8,965 nt of DNA. It comes from an uncultured bacterium. GTDB lineage: Bacteria; Desulfobacterota; Desulfovibrionia; Desulfovibrionales; Desulfovibrionaceae. How positions within the stretch are numbered: the stretch's first letter is position 1; the number at the start of each line of letters is the position of its first letter. Below are positions 1 through 7,508 of this stretch, one piece after another. The DNA lies in assembly GCA_905215675.1 (NCBI GenBank), contig CAJMRA010000076.1, positions 1 to 8,965 on the forward strand. The letters are read 5' to 3'. The notes beneath the pieces are model-generated. The model saw nothing but the letters and a program-made list of their open reading frames with translations, did not search any database and was not told the DNA's origin. The position numbers and the translations under genes are program-made.

Positions 1-56
1 AAAACCTCCAGCGTCATGCCTGAACGGAGGGTGAACAACGTGTTGACACTCTACAC

Positions 57-1508
57 CTAGGCGTCGCCTTCGGCGGGAGCGGCGCCGCCATCCTGCGCCT
101 GAATCTTGTCCAGCAGCGCCTGGGCCTGCGTATTGGCGGGATCCTGCTCCAGGGCGACCCGCAACAGGGGCAGCGCATGCACGTTGTCCTTGAGTTCGGC
201 AAAGACGACCGCCATGTTGTAGGCGGCTCCGGCGGACTTGCGCGGGAGGCTGGGGCACAGGCTCAGCGCCTTGAGCACGGCCGTTCTGGCGGATTCAAAG
301 TCCTTGCCGTCCATGAAGGCCATGGCCATGTTGTAATACAGCGTGCCGTTGTCGGGCATGGTTTGCAGGGCCTTGCGGTATTCCTCGCAGGCCTCCTGCC
401 AGCGGCCTTCCCGGCGCAGGCTCATGCCGAGACGGTTGAGCGCCTGCATATCGTCGGGATTGAGCATGCCGCGCTTGGCGTCGAGCCCCTTGCGCCAGTA
501 GGCAATGGCCATTTCCGCGTCGTTTTCCGCCACGGCGTCGGCCACGCGGAAGGCAACCTCGCCCACCTGCGCCATGGCTTCGCGTCCGGCGAGTTCGATG
601 CCCTGATTGAAGCTCTTGCGCGCCTGTTCCATGTTGTTGAGCGCCACGTAAATGCCGCCGATGGCCAGCTTGCGTTCCACGCTGAAGGGGGCCAGCTGAT
701 CGAGACGCTCCAGATAGGCCAGACGCTTGCGGGGATTGTTCAGCTCCCGATAGATATCGGCCAGACGACGCAGGGGGTCCAGATTGGTGCTGGAACCGCG
801 GCTGGCGTTCTCGTAGGCTTCGCAGGCCTTTTCCATCTGCCCCATGGCGCGGAACACGTCGCCGATGGTCAGCAGCACGGCCGTGGAATTGCCCTTGGCG
901 TCCAGCGCCTTCTTGCACACCTGCAGGGCGCTGAGATGTTCGCCCTGATCAAGCAGCGTGCGCGCCCAGTCCAGCATGCGGTCAATCTTGCCGTACGTGT
1001 AGATGCACGACGCGATCCGTTCCAGCAGTTCCTGGCTTTCGGTGGGACGCGGGAAGCACTGGCCCGCGCCGGCTTCCTGCAGCATGGCGATACGGCCTTC
1101 ATTCGTTTCCGCGCTCATCAGGGCGATCCGCAGTTCGGGGAAACCGTTCTTCAGCAGACGCACCACGTAGCTCATGTCGTGGCCGTTGACATTGAGATCG
1201 CAGAGCAGCAGCGGCGCGGCGTTATCCACGCACTTGTTGCGCACCAGCCGCACGAGATTGTCCGCATCCTGCGCCAGACTCAATACGGTCTGGGGAAGCC
1301 CCAGAGACTGGCACACCGTGGAGCGCAGCAGATTGTGCAGACGCACATCCTCGCAGATGCAGATGATATGGCCGTTGTCGCTCAAATACCCCTTGACGGC
1401 CTCGCCATGCTGCTGCATGGCCTGCTCGCCCTGTTCCTTGCCCATGCTTCTTTCGACCTGACGCAACGCCATGCGCTGCGCCAGACCCGCCTTGGCTTTG
1501 TCTTGCAT
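57..1508 (-). CDS. Receiver-domain/TPR-repeat protein (response-regulator-like)
   Basis: A 483-residue soluble protein with no signal peptide or membrane segment. Residues about 46-170 look like a CheY-type receiver domain: acidic pair E53-D54, likely phospho-acceptor D104 in LLCDLN, S132 in LMSAE at the Thr/Ser position, then CFPRP (151-155), where the usual Lys of the KP motif is R154. Residues about 175-475 are a run of TPR-like helical hairpins, for example around 211-237, 387-415 and 427-456. There is no DNA-binding or enzymatic output domain, so the TPR solenoid probably acts by binding partner proteins. An upstream in-frame start at 1556 exists, but the start at 1508 follows a good GGGAGG ribosome site at four bases, so I chose it. 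The gene lies 57 bases after the Sel1-repeat gene in the same direction. The fold assignment is solid; the process it controls is unknown. Confidence 0.88.
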   Translation of the reverse strand: MQDKAKAGLAQRMALRQVERSMGKEQGEQAMQQHGEAVKGYLSDNGHIICICEDVRLHNLLRSTVCQSLGLPQTVLSLAQDADNLVRLVRNKCVDNAAPLLLCDLNVNGHDMSYVVRLLKNGFPELRIALMSAETNEGRIAMLQEAGAGQCFPRPTESQELLERIASCIYTYGKIDRMLDWARTLLDQGEHLSALQVCKKALDAKGNSTAVLLTIGDVFRAMGQMEKACEAYENASRGSSTNLDPLRRLADIYRELNNPRKRLAYLERLDQLAPFSVERKLAIGGIYVALNNMEQARKSFNQGIELAGREAMAQVGEVAFRVADAVAENDAEMAIAYWRKGLDAKRGMLNPDDMQALNRLGMSLRREGRWQEACEEYRKALQTMPDNGTLYYNMAMAFMDGKDFESARTAVLKALSLCPSLPRKSAGAAYNMAVVFAELKDNVHALPLLRVALEQDPANTQAQALLDKIQAQDGGAAPAEGDA

Positions 1509-1512
1509 GTAT

Positions 1513-1518
1513 CCTCCC
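1513..1518 (-). promoter_or_regulatory. Ribosome binding site deciding the start of the receiver-TPR gene
   Basis: On the minus strand GGGAGG lies four bases before the ATG at 1508. It favours this start over the in-frame one 16 codons upstream. Confidence 0.7.
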
Positions 1519-1565
1519 GTACACACCGGCAGCAGGATCAACCCGCGCCGAAACACTGCGGCAAG

Positions 1566-2879
1566 CTATCTGGCCTGCGTCAAATGATATACTTCGGGGA
1601 CCATGTACATGAGACCGACCTGCCGATGATCGGGCATGTACTGCGTCGCAATGACGATATCCCCCAGATTCCAGAGTTTGGCGTCGCCGGCTTCCCCGGC
1701 GGCCGCGGGCCCGAAGCGCTCCGCCATCATGGCATTCAGGCGTTGCACGAACTCCGGCCCCGAAGCAGGATAATCTATTTTCAGGAAGCCCAGCCTGGCG
1801 GGCGTCTCGCCCCGGGCGGGACCGTAGCAGGCGGCGACCTGCGCCGCCCCGGGCACCTTGCCCGCGGGATCATAGACGTCGCACACGTAGCCGTCGGTCT
1901 CGCGCGTGGGGCGCAGACCGGCGGTCCGCAGCGCCTTGCGCATGGACGGGCGATCCGTGGCGTCGAGACGCTGCCCGAACATGACGGCCTGCGTTTTTGC
2001 CGGTTTTTCCGCGGCCAGTTCCTTCAGCTCGCGGATGGCGTCCTCATTGCCGCCCATGGCGGCGCCGTAAAGCAATAATGTAGCGCGGGGAATGTTTTTG
2101 GCAACCCCCGTGCCGGTACGAAAAAAATGCCCCAGCCGGGCCAGCGCCTCGGGCTGATCCTGAGCCGCCGCACGGCTGTACCATGCCGCGGCGGCCTTGT
2201 CGTCCTTCGGCACGCCGTGCCCGCGCTCGTACATGAGCCCCAGATTATACTGCGCTTCGCGCTGCCCCTGCTTGGCCGCCATATACAGCCAGCGGGCGGC
2301 CTCGCGCGCGTCGGGCGACACGCCCTTGCCCTGTTGCAGCATGCGCCCGTAATTTGCCATGCCCGCCGGATCCCCAGCGGCGGCGGCCCTGGCGAACCAG
2401 TAGACGGCGCGCCCGGCGTCCGGCTCCGCGCCGAGCCCCCTGTCGAAAATCAGGCCCAGGCGATTCATGGCGCGGGCATCGCCCTTGCGCGCCAGCTGCT
2501 CAAGCGCGCTGCGCATGGCGGCTATGTCGCCCTTCTTGCGCGCCGTTTCACAGGCGGTTTCCAGCGTCCGGCGCTCTTCCGGCGTCAGAGTCTCCTTGCC
2601 GGAGCTTTCCGCGACGCCTTCCGGCGGCGCAGCCAGAGGCCCCGGCGACGCGGGCGCTTCCAGCGGCGGCGTCGTCAGCGGCGTCCCGGCGGGCACAACG
2701 CCGGTCTCGTCCGCGCGCGGCGGCGGCAACCCCCGCGCGTCATGCAGGACCCTGGCGGCTTCATCGGCCGGAACGGGCGCCGCGCCGAAAGCCGCGCGCA
2801 ACGGCATCAGCAACAGGAGCAGACAGCTTCCACAAACCAGCACGGCGCGCCGGCAACAAGGAACAGCAATATTTTTCAT
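1566..2879 (-). CDS. Exported Sel1-repeat (SLR) protein with unknown C-terminal domain
   Basis: A 437-residue protein. Residues 1-33 form a signal peptide: basic start with CCRR, hydrophobic LLLLL core, AFGA-like cleavage region. A Pro/Ala-rich linker runs to about 98. Four Sel1-like repeats of about 36 residues follow, near 135-170, 171-206, 207-242 and 243-278, with the expected A-x-x-LG-x-x-(Y/F) openings and Gly-x-Gly turns (for example YNLGLMYERGHGV). Sel1 repeats generally serve as protein-binding scaffolds. Residues about 295-437 are a separate domain I do not recognise, with only two cysteines, C333 and C351, which could form a disulfide in the periplasm. C8 and C9 in the signal peptide are not in a lipobox, so a lipoprotein is unlikely. 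Its ribosome site is weak (GGGTAG, about 12 bases upstream), so the start rests on the signal peptide. The partner is unknown. Confidence 0.87.
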   Translation of the reverse strand: MKNIAVPCCRRAVLVCGSCLLLLLMPLRAAFGAAPVPADEAARVLHDARGLPPPRADETGVVPAGTPLTTPPLEAPASPGPLAAPPEGVAESSGKETLTPEERRTLETACETARKKGDIAAMRSALEQLARKGDARAMNRLGLIFDRGLGAEPDAGRAVYWFARAAAAGDPAGMANYGRMLQQGKGVSPDAREAARWLYMAAKQGQREAQYNLGLMYERGHGVPKDDKAAAAWYSRAAAQDQPEALARLGHFFRTGTGVAKNIPRATLLLYGAAMGGNEDAIRELKELAAEKPAKTQAVMFGQRLDATDRPSMRKALRTAGLRPTRETDGYVCDVYDPAGKVPGAAQVAACYGPARGETPARLGFLKIDYPASGPEFVQRLNAMMAERFGPAAAGEAGDAKLWNLGDIVIATQYMPDHRQVGLMYMVPEVYHLTQAR

Positions 2880-3060
2880 AGGGAAAAACTACCCTTACCC
2901 GCCACCAAGAGCAAGAGGGAATACGCGACCATACACGCATATTTCCGGTTCGGGACCGTCTGCCGGGAACGGAAAGATACCCCTCGCCCCCGCCCCGGGC
3001 GTCATGAACGACGCGCGTTCACAGGGCGCGCACGACGCGCGGCCCCCGCCGGATTCCGCC
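2880..3060. other. Intergenic spacer with no clear signal
   Basis: 181 GC-rich bases between the stop of the SGNH-like gene and the start of the Sel1-repeat gene. I find no convincing promoter and no terminator with a T-run. The ten bases ACGACGCGCG occur twice, at 3008-3017 and 3032-3041, which may be chance in such GC-rich sequence. A promoter for the Sel1-repeat gene probably lies here but cannot be placed. Confidence 0.4.
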
Positions 3061-5337
3061 TCAGCGCTGTTTCTTCGGGCAGGAAAGGTTCATGAAATCC
3101 ACTTCCGGCAGGGTCGTCACGCGCTCGTCATAGACGGTCGCATGTCCCTTCCATTCCTTCAGCACACGATTGATGCGTTCCACGTCCACATAGGCCACCA
3201 GCGCATGATACCGATCCACCAGATCGCGCAGGATTCGCGTATAGGTCACTTCCCCGCCGTGAAAACCGTCCACGAATTCACAGTCCGAGGAACCGAACTT
3301 GCGCGGATCGGTAAAGTCCATGACGTCGATGCCTCTCTCCATCAGCGCCGTATAAAGAGAAAAGAGATGGGGATAGCTCTTCTGCCGCTCGCGCATGGCG
3401 TCCAGCACGGTCGCCGACAGCGGCGCAATGAAGACGTACGTCTGTATGCCCCGCGACTTCAGGCGGCAGTAGATTTCGGCAAAGGCGTCCAGATGCGCCT
3501 CGCTCAGGACGGGAGCGGGCGCAAAGGCCTTGATGCCGTAGCGGACCTGCTTGAGCGTATCGCCGAACTGATAGTCGAAGGGACGCTGCCGTCCCGTCAC
3601 GTCCGTCGTGTAATGCCAGGAACCGTCCGACGCGAAACCGTCGTCGCCGCGCTGCGCCATGATGCCGAAACGATCCTCCCGGAAACCGCCCGTCAGCGGC
3701 GCGAAAAACTCCTTCCAGCCGATCTTGCCTTCCAGCAGCCACTTCCACGGCGCCTTGAGCGTTTCCAGATCATACACATAACTTCCGCTGGTGGGCGGCT
3801 CCGGCGCGAAGGGGTCCTTCTGCCAGTTCGCGGAAAACCACCAGAAATCCAGACCGATGATGACCACCTGCGGCCGATGGATCTTCAGCATGGCGTCTAT
3901 GGTCGAACGCAGCACGGAAAGATTGCCCGCCGTGCCCCCCACGTTGACGAAGGGACGCCGGAAATAGCTCCCGCGGAACTGCATGACGCGCGACGAGCCC
4001 ACAACGACGATCTCCGGCTTGACGGCCGCATACAGGCGCAGCTTGTAGTCCACGAAATCCTGCGACACGCCGGAACCGAAGATGGCGAATTTTCCCCCGG
4101 CCTGCATGGCGACGGCCCTCTCCACGGCCACGTCGCCGTCGGCATGGACCCACCAGAAGGAATACGGCAGCAGCAGCCCCAGACACACGACAGCCAGCAG
4201 GGCCAGCATCAGCAGAAAACGACGCAGCCAGCCGACAGCCGCTCCGGGCGCTTCCGGCACGCTCGGCGGCTCCGCCGGGCCGGTTTCCGGCGCGGCCTCC
4301 GCGGGCGCACCCCCGGCGCTCCCGGCGTCGGCCTGCGCGCCCGATGCCTCCGGCATCATGGTCAGAAAGGCGTCCGGCGTTGCGGCAAAGTCGGCGGGAC
4401 CGCTCTGCTCGTCAGGGGAAGGCGCGGGCGTCCCGCCTTCCTCGACGACGGCGTCTTCCGGCATGCCGGGACTCTCCTCCGCGTTCCCGTCGCGGGATGC
4501 GGCGGGCGGCGCGGCGGGAAACGCGGATTCGCCGACGCCCGCTTCCGAAGGCCGTTCCCGCAGATCCTCCACGCGAACCGGCGCGGCTTCCGGGACGTCC
4601 TCCACGCCGGACGCCTCCCTGCCGTCTTCGGGAAAAATCCTCTCGTCCGGCAGCGCCCGCGCGGTCGCGCGCCTGTCCGTCTCCTTTCTTCGCGGCAGCA
4701 TGATCCCCCGCGCCGCCAGCGCGGCTTCCAGCTCCCGGAGATCCTCCTCGCCGCTGACCGTCGCGGCGTCCTCCTCCACCCGGAATTCCCCGCCTCCGGC
4801 AGCGTCCGCGGCATCGGGCATTTCCCGCACGTACGGGAGGAACTCCCGCTCGTCCGCGCCGCCGTCGCCATGACCGGCATCGCCGTCCCGACGGTCGTCG
4901 CGTTCCGCTTCGCTTCCGGGGAACGCGGCTCCCGCCGCCGACGCCGCGCCGCTCCGGGAATACTCCGTCTCGTCGGCCCGTTCCATGGTCTTCCGCCCGG
5001 AACGCGACGCAAACACATAGGCCCGTCCGCCGTAGGGCAGGGAAGCATCCTCTTCCGGGACGCCGCCGTTCTCCCCATCCCGTCCCGGCAACGACGACGG
5101 CATGTCCCCCTCATCTTCCCGCGCCTCGTGAACCCGGGGACGCCGCACGGGCAGCGGCTCCTCCTTCCAGGAGGCGGCCGCCGCCTCTTTCTCCTGCGGC
5201 GGCTCCCAGAGAAAGGAAGGCACGATCACATCGCGGGAAGGGTCCTCGGGCGCCTCGGAGGACTCGACGGAAGAACGCTGCCGGCGCAGGCGGGCGCGAT
5301 TGAGCGCGGAAAGAGATAGTTCATTCTGTTTCGCCAT
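3061..5337 (-). CDS. Membrane-anchored SGNH-like acyltransferase partner with long disordered N-terminus
   Basis: A 758-residue protein in two unlike halves. Residues 1 to about 368 are low-complexity, rich in Glu, Asp, Ala, Gly, Pro and Arg, with no recognisable fold. One membrane segment follows at about 372-395, so the N-half should be cytoplasmic and the C-half periplasmic. The C-half resembles SGNH/GDSL-type proteins encoded beside MBOAT acyltransferases: VVVGSSR (444-450, S448 or S449 as candidate nucleophile), NVGGTAGN (465-472, oxyanion-like block), VVIIGLDFWWF (491-501), and DGFHGG (690-695) giving a D690-x-x-H693 pair. By analogy with AlgJ, PatB and DltD it probably transfers or handles an acyl group on an envelope glycan. 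It starts 12 bases after the MBOAT gene, behind GGGGAG at 5342-5347, so the two are almost surely co-translated. The catalytic assignment is motif-based; the acceptor is unknown. Confidence 0.82.
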   Translation of the reverse strand: MAKQNELSLSALNRARLRRQRSSVESSEAPEDPSRDVIVPSFLWEPPQEKEAAAASWKEEPLPVRRPRVHEAREDEGDMPSSLPGRDGENGGVPEEDASLPYGGRAYVFASRSGRKTMERADETEYSRSGAASAAGAAFPGSEAERDDRRDGDAGHGDGGADEREFLPYVREMPDAADAAGGGEFRVEEDAATVSGEEDLRELEAALAARGIMLPRRKETDRRATARALPDERIFPEDGREASGVEDVPEAAPVRVEDLRERPSEAGVGESAFPAAPPAASRDGNAEESPGMPEDAVVEEGGTPAPSPDEQSGPADFAATPDAFLTMMPEASGAQADAGSAGGAPAEAAPETGPAEPPSVPEAPGAAVGWLRRFLLMLALLAVVCLGLLLPYSFWWVHADGDVAVERAVAMQAGGKFAIFGSGVSQDFVDYKLRLYAAVKPEIVVVGSSRVMQFRGSYFRRPFVNVGGTAGNLSVLRSTIDAMLKIHRPQVVIIGLDFWWFSANWQKDPFAPEPPTSGSYVYDLETLKAPWKWLLEGKIGWKEFFAPLTGGFREDRFGIMAQRGDDGFASDGSWHYTTDVTGRQRPFDYQFGDTLKQVRYGIKAFAPAPVLSEAHLDAFAEIYCRLKSRGIQTYVFIAPLSATVLDAMRERQKSYPHLFSLYTALMERGIDVMDFTDPRKFGSSDCEFVDGFHGGEVTYTRILRDLVDRYHALVAYVDVERINRVLKEWKGHATVYDERVTTLPEVDFMNLSCPKKQR

Positions 5338-5341
5338 GATG

Positions 5342-5347
5342 CTCCCC
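5342..5347 (-). promoter_or_regulatory. Ribosome binding site of the SGNH-like gene
   Basis: GGGGAG on the minus strand, four bases before the ATG at 5337. It sits wholly inside the 12-base gap after the MBOAT stop codon (5350-5352), which supports an operon. Confidence 0.65.
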
Positions 5348-5349
5348 GC

Positions 5350-6879
5350 CTAAAACTGAAAATAGAGAAAAACGGCCTTGCGGCTCAGCATCAGCAGGGA
5401 CAGCCCCGCCAGCACGGCCAGAAACAGCGCCCACAACGCCCCCCGCATGCCGGTAAAGCCGAAGGAAAGGGGAAGCTGCGCCCCGCTCCCTTCCCGGCAT
5501 GCCTGCAACAGGCGGCGGCAATTGGGCAGACACCAGACCACAAAAGCCCCGACCAGCAGCAGGGCCACGGGCTCCCAGCCCGTCACATAGCCGTTGGGCA
5601 TGATGCGGGCCATGCCCTCGGCGCCGTTCAGGGGACCGCCGTCCACGGCCCCCACGGCGTCGGGAAGGCCGAACATGGCTTCAAAAATGCGCCGCGCGCC
5701 GTCCAGCGTCTGCGCCCGGAAGATGACCCAGCACCAGTTGATGCAGAAAAAGGTCAGCACGGCGCACAGGAACCGCATGGGCGCGCTGTTCATGAGCATT
5801 TCTCCGGCGCTGCCCTTGACCAGGGAGCGGAACCAGTGATTGACCGTCAGCATGAGTCCGTGCAGGGCCCCCCAGAGAATGAAGGTCCAGCCCGCGCCGT
5901 GCCAGGCGCCGCCGATCAGCATGGTCAGAAACAGGTTGCGGTACTGGCGCAGACGCCCGGCCCGACTGCCGCCCAGCGGAATATACAGGAAATCGCGCAG
6001 CCAGACGCCGAGGCTGATATGCCAGCGCCGCCAGAAATCCACGATGCCCGTGGACTTGTAGGGCGAATTGAAGTTTTCCGGCAACGTCAGACCCAGCATG
6101 AGCCCGATACCCAGCGCCATGTCGGTATACCCGGAAAAGTCGAAATACAACTGGAAACTGTAGCAGAGCGAACCGGCCCAGGCCTCGGCCCCGCTCAGCG
6201 GGAAGCCGCGCTCCGCGGCATTGAAGACCGCATTGGCGTACGGCGCCAGCGAATCGGCCAGCAGAACCTTCTTGGCCATGCCCATGACAAAGAGCGCCGT
6301 GCCCATGCCCAGCTGACGGGGCGTCGCCATGCCCAGCGCGTCGAACTGCGGGCCGAGCTGCTCGTAACGGACAATGGGACCGGACATGACATACGGGAAG
6401 CAGGAGGCGAACAGGGCGTGCCGCAACGCGCCCTCGGGCACGATTTGCCGCCTGTAGACGCCCACCAGCCAGGCAATCTGAATGAAGGTGTAAAAGGAAA
6501 TGCCCACGGGCAGCGGCGGCGGGACAAAGGTAAAATCCCACCCCGAGACCTGCCGGATGACCTGCGCCAGAAAGCCCGAATACTTGAACCAGATCAGCGG
6601 CGCGACATTGACGCACAGGGCCAGCGCCAGCAGCCCGCGGCGACCGGGACGGCCGTTGCGCTCGCCGGGTCGGGCCAGTTCGAGACCGAACATGTAATTG
6701 ACGGCCACCAGCGCCGCCAGCAGCAGGAAGAAGCCCGGCCCCCAGAGAACGTAAAACACCGCCGAAAAGAAGAGCAGCACAAGATGCAGGAGCGAGGCCG
6801 CGCCGACGGCGACCAGACGCCAGACCAGCAGAAGCAGGGGCAGGAAAAGAAAGAGGAACGAATAGGACGTGAACAGCAT
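5350..6879 (-). CDS. MBOAT-family membrane O-acyltransferase (AlgI/DltB-like)
   Basis: A 509-residue polytopic membrane protein starting MLFTSYSFLFLFLP, the usual opening of AlgI-type proteins. Family motifs are in order: PVGISFYTFIQIAWLVGVYR (124-143), YFDFSGYTDMALG (245-257), FWRRWHISLGVWLRDFLYIP (282-301, H287) and IGGAWHGAGWTFILWGALHG (322-341). H327 in AWHGAGW matches the conserved catalytic His. INWCWVIFRAQT (380-391) is the usual late segment. These enzymes take an acyl group, commonly acetyl, from a cytoplasmic donor and pass it across the membrane for transfer to alginate, peptidoglycan, teichoic acid or other glycans. Length is normal and nothing essential is missing. A GTG and an ATG lie further upstream in frame, but GGGAAG four bases before 6879 and the N-terminal match support this start. 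No glycan synthesis genes are in the window, so alginate, peptidoglycan or another substrate cannot be chosen. Confidence 0.93.
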   Translation of the reverse strand: MLFTSYSFLFLFLPLLLLVWRLVAVGAASLLHLVLLFFSAVFYVLWGPGFFLLLAALVAVNYMFGLELARPGERNGRPGRRGLLALALCVNVAPLIWFKYSGFLAQVIRQVSGWDFTFVPPPLPVGISFYTFIQIAWLVGVYRRQIVPEGALRHALFASCFPYVMSGPIVRYEQLGPQFDALGMATPRQLGMGTALFVMGMAKKVLLADSLAPYANAVFNAAERGFPLSGAEAWAGSLCYSFQLYFDFSGYTDMALGIGLMLGLTLPENFNSPYKSTGIVDFWRRWHISLGVWLRDFLYIPLGGSRAGRLRQYRNLFLTMLIGGAWHGAGWTFILWGALHGLMLTVNHWFRSLVKGSAGEMLMNSAPMRFLCAVLTFFCINWCWVIFRAQTLDGARRIFEAMFGLPDAVGAVDGGPLNGAEGMARIMPNGYVTGWEPVALLLVGAFVVWCLPNCRRLLQACREGSGAQLPLSFGFTGMRGALWALFLAVLAGLSLLMLSRKAVFLYFQF

Positions 6880-6883
6880 AGAT

Positions 6884-6889
6884 CTTCCC
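6884..6889 (-). promoter_or_regulatory. Ribosome binding site deciding the MBOAT start
   Basis: GGGAAG on the minus strand, four bases before the ATG at 6879. It favours this codon over the in-frame GTG (6906) and ATG (6894) upstream. Confidence 0.6.
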
Positions 6890-6952
6890 GGCATGCCCGC
6901 CGGCACAGTCCCGCGCCGTCCGCCGTCCCGCCCGTGACCCGGCAGAACAAGA

Positions 6953-7004
6953 GGTGCGCCGCCGCGTCCGCCGCATGGCCGTGCGGCGACGCGCCGGACG
7001 CACC
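6953..7004 (-). terminator. Strong imperfect hairpin, possible terminator of the IHF-like gene
   Basis: In plus-strand terms the outer arms GGTGCG (6953-6958) and CGCACC (6999-7004) enclose GCGTC/GACGC and GCCGCA/TGCGGC, with one bulged C and a six-base loop. Read on the minus strand the hairpin is followed by CUCUUGUUCU, which is U-rich but not a clean run. It lies 103 bases after the IHF-like stop and 73 bases before the MBOAT start, so it could separate the two units. In sequence this GC-rich some pairing is expected by chance. Confidence 0.4.
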
Positions 7005-7107
7005 CCGTTCGTCGTCAATGGGCTCCCTCCCCGGCGGAACAGGGCGCAGCCGTGCGACGGATGCCGCAGGCCGACCCCTCCCTGCCCCGGGGCGGATTCC
7101 GTACAGA

Positions 7108-7395
7108 CTACGGATTGAGTTCGGAACGGAACTTGCGCGACAGACGAAAGACGACCACCTTGCGGGGAGGCAGGGTAATGGCCTCGTCCGTCTGCGGATT
7201 GCGCCCCTTGCGGGATTTTTTATCGTAAGACTCGAACTTGCCGAAGCCGCTGATCAGCAGGGCGCAGTCCTTCTTGATGGCGTCCTTCATGATTTCCAGC
7301 AGCTTCTCGACCGTATTCTTCACGTCCACACGGTTCTTGTCCGTGCTTTCGTAAATACGCTCGACAATGTCGGCCTTGGTGAGGGTTTTCTTCAT
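7108..7395 (-). CDS. HU/IHF-family DNA-binding protein, IHF-alpha-like
   Basis: A 95-residue basic protein of normal family length. It opens MKKTLTKADIVERIYE, followed by the dimerisation helices, ISGFGKFE (48-55), and the DNA-binding arm with GRNPQT (64-69), where P67 is the residue that intercalates and kinks DNA in this family. RKVVVFRLSRKFRSELN closes the protein. The LTKADI start and GRNPQT arm are closer to IHF alpha than to plain HU, but the two are hard to separate by eye and bacteria of this type often carry several paralogues. It acts in the nucleoid as a dimer that bends DNA, helping transcription, replication and recombination. A second in-frame ATG at 7404 touches the AAGGA ribosome site, so the start at 7395, nine bases after it, is preferred. 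It is divergent from the radical SAM gene. Confidence 0.92.
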   Translation of the reverse strand: MKKTLTKADIVERIYESTDKNRVDVKNTVEKLLEIMKDAIKKDCALLISGFGKFESYDKKSRKGRNPQTDEAITLPPRKVVVFRLSRKFRSELNP

Positions 7396-7404
7396 GGCGA
7401 CCAT

Positions 7405-7409
7405 TCCTT
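7405..7409 (-). promoter_or_regulatory. Ribosome binding site deciding the IHF-like start
   Basis: AAGGA on the minus strand. It directly abuts the ATG at 7404, which is too close to use, and is nine bases before the ATG at 7395. Confidence 0.6.
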
Positions 7410-7422
7410 ACACTCGCTTGCA

Positions 7423-7442
7423 GACCGTCGCTCCCCACGGTC
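7423..7442. repeat. Short inverted repeat in the divergent gap
   Basis: GACCGT (7423-7428) and ACGGTC (7437-7442) form a perfect six-base inverted repeat with an eight-base spacer. It lies in the presumed leader of the IHF-like gene and upstream of the radical SAM gene. It could be an operator or an mRNA hairpin, or be chance. Confidence 0.35.
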
Positions 7443-7455
7443 AGCCCGTATGAAC

Positions 7456-7485
7456 CCATTACCATGCAGCCTATCGGCGGGGCAA
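7456..7485 (-). promoter_or_regulatory. Weak candidate promoter for the IHF-like gene
   Basis: On the minus strand TTGCCC (7480-7485) and TAATGG (7456-7461) are 18 bases apart and would start transcription about 50 bases before the gene. Both boxes are imperfect, so this is only the best-looking candidate in the 113-base divergent gap. Confidence 0.25.
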
Positions 7486-7499
7486 GGCATTTCCCTTTC

Positions 7500-7503
7500 G
7501 GAG
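7500..7503 (+). promoter_or_regulatory. Ribosome binding site deciding the radical SAM start
   Basis: GGAG five bases before the ATG at 7509. The in-frame ATGs at 7464 and 7557 have no comparable site. Confidence 0.5.
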
Positions 7504-7508
7504 CCACC

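Noticed and set aside
1..17. Possible start of a further minus-strand gene (ATG at 17, reading MTLEV)
   Set aside because: Only five codons are visible and no good ribosome site precedes the ATG. An in-frame TTG further upstream is equally possible. A gene may well continue beyond the window, but it cannot be supported here.
42..47. Perfect TTGACA promoter -35 box on the plus strand
   Set aside because: The bases at the expected -10 spacing are GCCTTC, with no AT-rich box, and no plus-strand gene follows.
177..2078. Plus-strand reading frame of 633 codons across the receiver-TPR and Sel1-repeat genes
   Set aside because: It is also codon-aligned antisense, running across both real genes and the gap. 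It is rich in His, Gly and Gln from complementing sense codons and shows no domain.
3008..3041. Direct repeat of ACGACGCGCG in the spacer before the Sel1-repeat gene
   Set aside because: Two ten-base copies in very GC-rich sequence are too weak to call an operator or an element.
2467..5319. Very long plus-strand reading frame (950 codons) opposite the SGNH-like gene
   Set aside because: It is codon-aligned with the minus-strand gene, so its stops would require TTA, CTA or TCA codons there, which are rare in GC-rich genes. Its product has no recognisable domain, whereas the minus strand has a membrane segment and SGNH motifs.
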